A program made the translations under genes and the position numbers. This document shows positions 26,258-32,128 of a stretch of 32,128 nt of DNA, in pieces (the stretch's first letter is position 1; each line of letters opens with the position of its first letter). Source of the stretch: an uncultured Bacteroidales bacterium (lineage in GTDB: Bacteria > Bacteroidota > Bacteroidia > Bacteroidales > Paludibacteraceae); NCBI GenBank assembly GCA_949282265.1, contig CASDOZ010000021.1, positions 1 through 32,128 of the forward strand, in the 5' to 3' direction. A model generated the notes under the pieces. The model made no database searches. It was not told the origin of the DNA and saw only the letters and a program-made list of their open reading frames with translations.

Positions 26258-26753
26258 AAAAATCTAAGTTTAACTCTTAATAATTCCTATTCATTAGCAA
26301 CCCCAACTTGTTAGCAAAAACACCTAAAACATTGCTCCATTTGTTGGCTATTTTATTAGTTTATTTCTACTTTTGTCTTCAAAAATAGAAATCCATATTA
26401 AAATATCCAAAATGTATTAATCATAATAATTATCACACAAGACATCAAAATCCTGAGAGTCAAACCTTAAAACACACAATAAACACAATTGCTAAATATA
26501 ATTAAAACATCAAAACTGGATCTACGAAAACAAAAAACATAGACAAGCCGCATTAAATTGTATAAATATGTTCAAACTCGTCTAAATAATACTGTTTCAC
26601 TATCCCTCTGCATGCGGCAATAACTGCCTACCTGAAAAGTCTATTTTTTGCAGGCAATTTTTACAAAACGATCCTCTCTCCTTACCACACCACGTATAAA
26701 AAAACACCTGCATTTACGGGAAAGAAATAAAACGTCGGAAGCATGAGTCATAC
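26258..26753. other. AT-rich intergenic region upstream of the protease
   Basis: I see no coding signal in these roughly 500 bases. They hold the protease promoter (26380-26411) and a weak 7-bp inverted repeat, GCCGCAT at 26547-26553 with its complement at 26612-26618. A small hairpin around 26626-26656 ends in five T. The right edge runs into a relic of a CDF transporter gene. Base composition changes repeatedly, which fits DNA put together by insertions and losses. Confidence 0.5.
26380..26411 (-). promoter_or_regulatory. Promoter for the C10 protease gene
   Basis: On the minus strand a TTTG at 26411-26408 and TATTTTTG at 26387-26380 are 20 bases apart, the Bacteroidetes arrangement. The start codon is about 120 bases further on, leaving a long AT-rich leader. 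Confidence 0.6.
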
Positions 26754-26835
26754 AAGGCATACAGCACAGCACCATAGAATGCGAACTCACCGGCACGGAA
26801 TGCCACGACAAAGGCTGTTGCTGAAAAAAGAGAAG
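26754..26835 (+). pseudogene. Relic of a second CDF transporter gene (3' end)
   Basis: These 82 bases match the 3' end of the CDF gene (22095-22176) without gaps at 73 of 82 positions. In the transporter frame they encode GIQHSTIECELTGTECHDKGCC followed by TGA, where the intact gene ends with TAA. Most differences are synonymous or conservative, so the piece comes from a functioning paralogue that diverged before it decayed, not from a fresh copy. Nothing of the transporter precedes it here. Confidence 0.85.
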
Positions 26836-26957
26836 AACAAGACACTACTCTAAACAACATTCAGTTTTTCCATCAAAAAGCCAATCTTCATAAGCCATTA
26901 GTTATCAACAAATAACGTTTCGATAATTCATGAAGCATCAAAAAAACACCCGCAATG

Positions 26958-26991
26958 TTTGCAAATTTAGTTTTTAATCGTAAATTTGCAA
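26958..26991 (+). promoter_or_regulatory. Promoter inside a perfect inverted repeat, upstream of the ATPase gene
   Basis: TTTG (26958-26961) and TAAATTTG (26981-26988) are 19 bases apart, a full promoter match, ending 20 bases before the ATPase start codon. The boxes lie inside two 11-bp arms, TTGCAAATTTA at 26959-26969 and its exact complement at 26981-26991, separated by 11 bases. Because of the symmetry the minus strand also shows CTTG and TAAATTTG with a 19-base spacing. The arms are two helical turns apart, as for a dimeric regulator. Confidence 0.7.
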
Positions 26992-27007
26992 GAAAATAAA
27001 AAAGGCT

Positions 27008-28168
27008 ATGATTCAGAGGTTGTTGCAAACGAAACTTTCAGAGTTGATACAAAAATATCCGATTGTAACCTTGACTGGCCCCAGACAATCCGGTAAATCA
27101 ACATTATTGCGATATTCATTTCCCGACTACAAATATGTTTCACTCGAGGATCCTGATATGCGTTTGTTTGCAACAGACGATCCGCGGGGATTTCTGTCAA
27201 CCTATCCAGATAAAACCATCATAGATGAAGTACAAAGAGTACCATCCCTGTTTTCCTATATTCAAACACACACCGATAAAGCCGGGAAAGAAGGAATGTA
27301 TTTGCTTGCGGGCTCCCATAACTTTTTGCTAATGGAGAACATAAACATAAACCAGTCTTTGGCTGGCAGAACCGCCATTCTGAAATTATTGCCCTTTTCC
27401 CATACGGAAATGAAACAAGGTGGTATCCTCCCAAGCTCCATTGATGAAGAGATATTCAAAGGAAATTACCCGCGACTCTACGACAAAAATATTGCTCCAT
27501 CAGACTATTATCCGTTTTACGTGCAAACCTACATCGAGCGTGACGTGCGCTTAATGAAAAATATTGGAGACCTAAGCAAATTCATCCGCTTCATAAAACT
27601 CTGCGCAGGACGTATCGGACAATTGCTAAACTTGTCTTCTTTAGCCAACGAATGTGGCGTAGCGGTTTCAACTATCTCCGCATGGATTTCCGTCTTAGAG
27701 GCAAGCTACGTATGCTATCTGCTAAAACCCGATTACAACAATTACGCAAAACGGCTGGTAAAAACGCCCAAACTCTATTTCTATGATACCGGACTGGCCT
27801 GTTCACTCCTGGACATACGGACATCGGAGCAAGTGTCAACCCATTTCCTGCGAGGAGGATTGTTCGAAAACATGGTAATCAACGAATTCATCAAATCCTC
27901 GTATAACAGGGGCGAAGAACCATCCTTGACATTCTGGCGTGACAGCACCGGAAACGAGGTGGATCTGCTGCAATATGTTAACGGGAAACCATATGCTTAT
28001 GAAATAAAATCCGGCGCAACATTCTCACCCGATTTTTTCAAAGGAATTTCCAAGTGGGCGAAACTGTCTGGTACAAGTTCGGACCGATGTTTTGCCATTT
28101 ATAATGGAGACAACAACATGCAAACTTCCTCAGGAAAACTCATAAAATGGCCTGAATTGATTATCTAA
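27008..28168 (+). CDS. AAA ATPase with DUF4143 domain
   Basis: This 386-residue protein belongs to the widespread family of AAA ATPases with a C-terminal DUF4143 domain. The Walker A loop is GPRQSGKST (24-32) and the Walker B is TIIDEVQ (70-76). A sensor-like LLAGSHNF follows near residue 97, where most members have LTGSQ. The C-terminal part carries GNEVDLLQYVNG...YEIKSG, an Asp...Glu-x-Lys arrangement like PD-(D/E)XK nuclease folds. The physiological role of the family is not established, and members are scattered as if mobile. Here the gene is monocistronic behind a symmetric promoter. It is flanked by two pieces of a decayed CDF transporter gene and converges on the reverse transcriptase operon. 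Confidence 0.85.
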   Translation: MIQRLLQTKLSELIQKYPIVTLTGPRQSGKSTLLRYSFPDYKYVSLEDPDMRLFATDDPRGFLSTYPDKTIIDEVQRVPSLFSYIQTHTDKAGKEGMYLLAGSHNFLLMENININQSLAGRTAILKLLPFSHTEMKQGGILPSSIDEEIFKGNYPRLYDKNIAPSDYYPFYVQTYIERDVRLMKNIGDLSKFIRFIKLCAGRIGQLLNLSSLANECGVAVSTISAWISVLEASYVCYLLKPDYNNYAKRLVKTPKLYFYDTGLACSLLDIRTSEQVSTHFLRGGLFENMVINEFIKSSYNRGEEPSLTFWRDSTGNEVDLLQYVNGKPYAYEIKSGATFSPDFFKGISKWAKLSGTSSDRCFAIYNGDNNMQTSSGKLIKWPELII

Positions 28169-28176
28169 ATGCACAC

Positions 28177-28265
28177 CACATGGAATTTGCCGAAGGAAAG
28201 CGTTTGCATGTCGCTTGATGCCGTGCCGGCCAGCTGAAACATCCCTTGCCGAAAAAGGCATACAG
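28177..28265 (+). pseudogene. Relic of a CDF transporter gene (internal part, with deletion)
   Basis: Bases 28177-28234 match CDF positions 21859-21916 at 50 of 58 bases without gaps, encoding TTWNLPKESVCMSLDAVPAS in the transporter frame. Bases 28234-28265 then match CDF positions 22073-22105 with a one-base gap. About 156 bases of the gene are missing between the two parts, and the frame ends at a TGA at the junction. It begins 9 bases after the ATPase stop codon. It shares only the GGCATACAG stretch with the other relic. Confidence 0.85.
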
Positions 28266-28282
28266 TACTATTTTTGAGAAAC

Positions 28283-28330
28283 AAAAAACAGAATCCAGAT
28301 ATAAGAAAAAACTTACAACTGAATCCTGTT
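28283..28330 (-). terminator. Long intrinsic terminator of the reverse transcriptase locus
   Basis: On the minus strand AACAGGATTCAGTTGTAAG (28330-28312) pairs with 28305-28287 around a T6 loop. The 19-bp stem has 15 Watson-Crick pairs, three G-U pairs and one U-U mismatch. It is followed by a T run (28288-28283). It lies about 205 bases after the drt3b stop, so the transcript includes the non-coding stretch between them. Confidence 0.8.
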
Positions 28331-28534
28331 TCCATTTACACAAAATTTTGGACAGTATCTTAAATATATACCAGTCTTATTTCACCAACAAGTATTTAAT
28401 AATGTTGAAAAGCAAAGAAATCACATTTGATCTAAGCTCTATTTCCAACCTTTGAGCTATTTCATAATCCTTGTATCCGTCATACATGTGAAAGGTTATG
28501 TGTGTGATATTGGTTGGACCATCCACTTTTAAGA
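28283..28534 (-). ncRNA. Candidate DRT3 non-coding RNA with (CA)4 template motif
   Basis: No protein is supported here. On the minus strand, 28 bases after the drt3b stop codon, CACACACA occurs (28506-28499). A TCCAACC/GGTTGGA stem (28518-28512 with 28450-28444) can enclose it. A competing AACCTTT/AAAGGTT stem (28497-28491 with 28453-28447) uses the same 3' strand. A small hairpin, TGTAT-GACGG-ATACA, occupies 28486-28472. The stretch ends at a strong terminator. DRT3 systems include a non-coding RNA; as I recall, recent work found that one reverse transcriptase copies an ACACAC template in it. The 5' end is not fixed: the RNA may be processed from the operon transcript or start inside drt3b, where a TAACTTTG lies at 28634-28627. 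Confidence 0.6.
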
Positions 28535-30742
28535 TTATGAATAAACCTCTTGTGAAATCTTTGCTTGTAATTCTTTATTCAAATCAAATTTTGTCCATTT
28601 AGTGAAAATATACTTGTTTTGCTCTGCAAAGTTAATAATACTTTCCTGTATTTTTAAATCTTTGATACCCATTTCTGTTAGAAAAAGAATCTTATCAGAT
28701 TTACAAAGATAAGGACAAGTCATAAAATCAGCGGTCATAATTGACAATTCTGCATTTCTGTTTCTCTCTGTAATAGGAACTGATCTATATATATCTAAAA
28801 TTTCTTTTATTAAATCTATTTTAAGGTCTTTGTATGCTTCATGATTTCCGTAGTAATATAAAAGAACCTGGCATATAAACATATTGTATTTATTTATACT
28901 ATTCTTAATATATTGTTTAAGTATGTCAGAAGAGAACAGGTAACGTGTACCTAAACTTTTAGCAATAACCAGCAGATAAATACTCTCATGCATAGCATTA
29001 TTATATTCTCCTGTCGTCTTTAATATTAAGCACAACTCATCTTGTATTTTCTTAAGTATATTATTACGATAGTAGTCATCAAAACGAATGTATTTTTCCT
29101 TTTTCTGTCTGTAATCGCTTCTAATGTATATAACAATAGAGTTAAGAAGCTTTTGAACCTTCAATGTTGTATTAATTTGTCGATTGGCATTATACATAAA
29201 AAAAGCAATGTCAATAATAGCACTAAGATATGATACTAATTGTTTCTGAGCAGACACTCTTATTTTTATGGCTTTCTCTTTTTCATCTGAATCTTTGAAC
29301 TTAGATGTACAAAGAGCCTTATATCCAGCATCAAAATTAGTCAAAAATCTATCCACTCTACGGCCTAATATTTCTAGTGTGTAATTAACAACGTCATTGT
29401 AAGAAACATCTGTCTCACTGATGATAGATTTAAAGTCAGCAATAGTATAGTTTGGATCTGCATATAATGAAAGCTTTGATGATAGCACCTTAGTTAAATC
29501 AATACTATTATCTGCTTCTACTACTTGATCTTCTATTGTCGTATTTGAAATATCATCTACATCGTCTAAAATATCTTCAGCTGGTAAATTAATCTCATCG
29601 TGTTCCCATATTTTTTGTTTCGTTAATGTTTGTACCAGCATATTTATCCTTAACTTCGCTTTTGTCACATTTGTAATAAAAGGTCTCTCATATTCTATAG
29701 TTTTGGATGGACTTATACAGAGCTTATATTCTGACAACCATTTAGTAAAACATTCAATAATAGTTTGTTCGTCTTTTTTATTGTTGTAAAAAAGAAAATA
29801 ATCATCTACATATCGATAACATTCATAGTTAACTTTATGTATCAAGTTTTTATTATTAAGTTCATACTCTACTTTTTCATCAATATTTTGCAAAATTATT
29901 TCAGCGAAAATTCTAGAAAATTCAGGACCAATTACAATACCATTTGTTTCTCTGGCATTAAAAGATTGCATCATGTCATCAAAAGCATCACCTAACCAAC
30001 TTCCTTTATAACCAGGCATAAGCTTCACACTATTTCTTCCTCCTCCAACTGCCCAAGTTATAGAATGTGTATAGATACTGTCAAAACAGCTTTGAAGATC
30101 AAACTTAACTAGATATTTGAATTTCTTTTCTGCTCTTTGATATCGATAGTCTTCATAAAATTTATAAATGTTTGAGTACTTCTGATAACTAAAGTAACTC
30201 TTAAGGTTTTCATATTCATTAAAATACAATTCAACACTTTCACGTTTCTTTCCCAATAATTTTGCGTGTAATCTATCCTTATAGTAGAAATATTGAGCAA
30301 CTTTTACTGGCTTTCTTAAAGAGAAACTACTTCTTGAACATAGATATAATATGGAATATCTATATTTATCATAAAAATCAACTGCTTGTAGTTGATTTAA
30401 TGGATGGATAATAGATAGTATTCTACTTTTGCCGGTTTTGTGCGCAATGTTAAATTGAAAAGGATAAAATACACTATTTTGTTTTAAGGATGCAGTATTA
30501 GAGAAACCAAATAATAGATGAGCAAAGCCAAGCCCTCCCTCATCTATCTTTTTTTTCTGTTTTAGAAAAATATATGATTTACCTTGTTCGTTACATTCTT
30601 CCTCTATATAGAACTTGTATTTTGAGACGAAACGATAAAAATACCGGTTTGAAAAAGTCAATGGTGTTTCATATGGTAATACATCAGAAAATAAGACTCT
30701 TTCTTTACCATATTTTAATTTGATTTTCTTTCTTTTTTTCAT
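28535..30742 (-). CDS. drt3b: Drt3b-like antiviral reverse transcriptase
   Basis: This 735-residue protein is a reverse transcriptase that I assign to the second subunit of type 3 defence-associated RT systems (UG8 group). The N-terminus, with KERVLFSDVLPYETPLTFSN, fits my memory of Drt3b. The palm motifs are VKFDLQSCFDSIYTHS (catalytic Asp215), GIVIGPEFSRIFAEIIL (about 269-284) and YRYVDDYFLF with YVDD at 311-314. A helical region of more than 350 residues follows with no recognisable domain. The ATG at 30742 overlaps the stop of the drt3a 3' reading frame in ATGA; a GTG two codons upstream is a weaker choice. The gene is much richer in AT than the core genes, as expected for transferred defence DNA. 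Confidence 0.82.
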   Translation of the reverse strand: MKKRKKIKLKYGKERVLFSDVLPYETPLTFSNRYFYRFVSKYKFYIEEECNEQGKSYIFLKQKKKIDEGGLGFAHLLFGFSNTASLKQNSVFYPFQFNIAHKTGKSRILSIIHPLNQLQAVDFYDKYRYSILYLCSRSSFSLRKPVKVAQYFYYKDRLHAKLLGKKRESVELYFNEYENLKSYFSYQKYSNIYKFYEDYRYQRAEKKFKYLVKFDLQSCFDSIYTHSITWAVGGGRNSVKLMPGYKGSWLGDAFDDMMQSFNARETNGIVIGPEFSRIFAEIILQNIDEKVEYELNNKNLIHKVNYECYRYVDDYFLFYNNKKDEQTIIECFTKWLSEYKLCISPSKTIEYERPFITNVTKAKLRINMLVQTLTKQKIWEHDEINLPAEDILDDVDDISNTTIEDQVVEADNSIDLTKVLSSKLSLYADPNYTIADFKSIISETDVSYNDVVNYTLEILGRRVDRFLTNFDAGYKALCTSKFKDSDEKEKAIKIRVSAQKQLVSYLSAIIDIAFFMYNANRQINTTLKVQKLLNSIVIYIRSDYRQKKEKYIRFDDYYRNNILKKIQDELCLILKTTGEYNNAMHESIYLLVIAKSLGTRYLFSSDILKQYIKNSINKYNMFICQVLLYYYGNHEAYKDLKIDLIKEILDIYRSVPITERNRNAELSIMTADFMTCPYLCKSDKILFLTEMGIKDLKIQESIINFAEQNKYIFTKWTKFDLNKELQAKISQEVYS

Positions 30743-31179
30743 ACCCACGATCTTTTAATTACTTGTAAGCGATGTTTGCTAATACAAAATCGTTTTCTGG
30801 ACTCAAACCCCTTAACAAAATTTGCGTTTTTTAGTAGCACTCTTTTTAATTTGTCCTCCTCTGTCTTACGTTCCATTTCTGATCCAAATCCTGAAATAGG
30901 TAATGATATTTTCGCTATCTTTTTTTCCAAGTTTTTGTCATATAAACTTAAAACTGAAGAATTATCTAATATTTGATTAGAGTAATATGCTCCAATTTTT
31001 ATTCCTTTTTTATTGTTATGTAGATTTGTATTAGCAGTCAAAATACGTAGGGCATCAAACAAATAAGATTTAGCCTTTAAATAATCTATTGACAATAAAT
31101 TAGAGAAAGTATCAAATATTTTATTTATACGCGTTATAGTTTTTTTTGATTTTTTTACTCGAATGACATACCTTAACAA
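30739..31179 (-). CDS. C-terminal part of the Drt3a-like protein, shifted reading frame
   Basis: This open frame is not a gene of its own. Its nominal start is a TTG inside the end of the RT frame, and its first residues are the wrong-frame reading of that end. From the A8 run at 31147-31140 on, it supplies TITRINKIFDTFSNLLSIDY and about 110 further residues, the helical C-terminal region expected after the RT palm. Removing one A from the run joins it to the upstream frame and gives a protein of about 460 residues. Its TGA stop overlaps the drt3b ATG, so translation of this frame is expected to feed drt3b. The intact open frame argues that the break is recent, regulated or artefactual. Confidence 0.7.
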   Translation of the reverse strand: MLRYVIRVKKSKKTITRINKIFDTFSNLLSIDYLKAKSYLFDALRILTANTNLHNNKKGIKIGAYYSNQILDNSSVLSLYDKNLEKKIAKISLPISGFGSEMERKTEEDKLKRVLLKNANFVKGFESRKRFCISKHRLQVIKRSWV

Positions 31180-32122
31180 TGCCGTTAGAAATACTAAAAC
31201 GATAACCTAAAAAATCGAATTCGTATGACTTACCCGTTGTAGCATCAATAACTATTGTTTTATCAAGTGACAATGTTAGTCCTTTTTCCTTAAATATATT
31301 CTCAATTAAACTTTTATAATAATCAATTGCTTTATTATCTTTAGGAGTTTGAACAGGATGTATGATAATTATGATGTCATCCACATACCTATTATAGTAA
31401 ATTATTTCACCTATTTTCTGTTTTATATCCTGATCTGTCTTGGACAAATACAATTCTGCTAAATATGAACTTATTGCACACCCTCTTGGAATCCCTGTAT
31501 TGGAAGTTGTTACCAAACATCTACAGTTTTTCTTTTCAAATTCATTGCAGATCAACCCTTTTAACATTGTTTTATTTTTATAGTCTAAAAGGGTATTGTC
31601 ATCAATTATTTTAAACAATTGATTGTGCGGTATTGATTCAAAGCAATGTTGTATATCTGTCCTTATAATATATTTTGGATGCTTATCTTCACCAAGTAAT
31701 TGTTTAACTTGACTTAATATATTGTTACGACTAGACATTTGCAGGTTGAAAGTGTGTTTCAAATTTCTACATAAAATTTTCATTGCAAAAAATTCTTCTG
31801 CAGTTTTTCCTATCAAATAATTTGGTTTCTTAGGATCATCTGATTGCTTTGATGTTAATGTAAACTTGAATCCACGCCTGTTTATTCCTTCGGAGATTTT
31901 AAAAAGACACTTAGTCAACAAGTCTTTTTGCTTTATCGCATTATCTTTCATCTTTATCTCTAACTCAAGAATTTCAGTTTCTTGTTCTTCAGTACGTATT
32001 TCTTTTGAAATTTTTTTTAGAGAATTTATACTATGACGCATAACTCTATATTCCTTTGCAGCTTCTAAATATTCTGCTGAAAGGAATTCCTTCTTTACTT
32101 GTCCTTTGCGATTTGATTGCAT
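31121..32122 (-). CDS. drt3a: Drt3a-like antiviral reverse transcriptase, frame broken near 3' end
   Basis: This 333-residue frame holds the catalytic part of a reverse transcriptase that I assign to the first subunit of type 3 defence-associated RT systems (UG3 group). A charged helical N-terminus (about 30-70) precedes IIRTDIQHCFESIPH (catalytic Asp156), NTGIPRGCAISSYLAELYL (about 208-226), YNRYVDDIIII with YVDD at 246-249, and FDFLGYRFSISNGIVKV (303-318). No maturase, integrase or retron-type features are seen. After SSKKIKK the frame runs for only six more residues to a stop, while the sequence expected after this point continues in the +1 frame from an A8 run. The ATG is 6 bases from the window edge and the frame is open before it, so the start could lie further upstream. 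Confidence 0.78.
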   Translation of the reverse strand: MQSNRKGQVKKEFLSAEYLEAAKEYRVMRHSINSLKKISKEIRTEEQETEILELEIKMKDNAIKQKDLLTKCLFKISEGINRRGFKFTLTSKQSDDPKKPNYLIGKTAEEFFAMKILCRNLKHTFNLQMSSRNNILSQVKQLLGEDKHPKYIIRTDIQHCFESIPHNQLFKIIDDNTLLDYKNKTMLKGLICNEFEKKNCRCLVTTSNTGIPRGCAISSYLAELYLSKTDQDIKQKIGEIIYYNRYVDDIIIIIHPVQTPKDNKAIDYYKSLIENIFKEKGLTLSLDKTIVIDATTGKSYEFDFLGYRFSISNGIVKVCHSSKKIKKNYNAYK

Positions 32123-32128
32123 AAAGAC

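Noticed and set aside
28246-28455. A 69-codon plus-strand frame between the ATPase and the RT genes
   Set aside because: It begins in the decayed CDF relic and crosses the terminator hairpin, with no domain or promoter. The minus-strand RNA interpretation explains the region better.
28283-32128. Retron or group II intron origin of the reverse transcriptases
   Set aside because: There is no maturase or HNH domain, no intron RNA boundaries and no inverted-repeat msr/msd arrangement. Two linked RTs of different size fit DRT3 better.
1-32128. CRISPR arrays, insertion sequences, rRNA genes
   Set aside because: I saw no regularly spaced direct repeats, no transposase-like protein and no rRNA sequence in the window.

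Overview
The window looks like the chromosome of an anaerobic member of the Bacteroidales; I do not assign a genus. Several genes lie behind a good match to the Bacteroidetes promoter -7 element (TAnnTTTG), in a few cases with a TTG/TTTG element 19-20 bases upstream. Other lineage marks are lipoprotein and type IX secretion C-terminal domains, a pyrophosphate-dependent phosphofructokinase, and pectinase genes of the kind found in polysaccharide utilisation loci.

Layout. Positions 1-2640 are the 3' part of a GC-rich BspA-like leucine-rich-repeat surface protein. Positions 2779-8412 hold a small pectin module: a rhamnogalacturonan acetylesterase and a GH105 unsaturated glycuronyl hydrolase on the minus strand, and a GH28 polygalacturonase with a DUF4861 protein on the plus strand. 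The housekeeping gene rimM sits between the two arms, and no SusC/SusD pair is present. Positions 8538-12405 carry central metabolism (PPi-phosphofructokinase, then transketolase), followed by a MntP-type manganese exporter. A minus-strand overlapping operon (udk, a DEDDy exonuclease, a MltF-like lytic transglycosylase) is divergent from a U32 protein. Then come a tRNA-Met(CAU) with a complete promoter and terminator, a bifunctional nuclease, two methyltransferases, a 1-Cys peroxiredoxin with archaeal-type C-terminal cysteines, and a CDF zinc exporter with a natural run of six histidines. A 1316-residue C10 (streptopain-like) protease with a type IX sorting domain follows on the minus strand.

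From about 26.3 kb to the end the window is accessory DNA. A DUF4143 AAA ATPase sits behind a promoter embedded in a perfect inverted repeat. It is flanked by two decayed pieces of a second CDF transporter gene, in swapped order. The last 3.6 kb, on the minus strand and visibly AT-rich, encode two reverse transcriptases that I read as a type 3 defence-associated reverse transcriptase system (Drt3a plus Drt3b). Immediately after drt3b comes about 250 bases with no protein signal. On the coding strand this stretch carries a (CA)4 repeat, two mutually exclusive 7-bp stems and a long terminator hairpin. I propose it is the system's non-coding RNA with its dinucleotide-repeat template.

The drt3a frame is broken in an A8 run. 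The rest of the protein continues in the +1 frame and ends in a 4-base ATGA overlap with drt3b, so the break is an on/off slippage site, programmed or transcriptional frameshifting, a recent mutation, or a base-calling error. The DRT3 pair with its candidate RNA, and the CDF relics around the ATPase, are the parts most worth following up.
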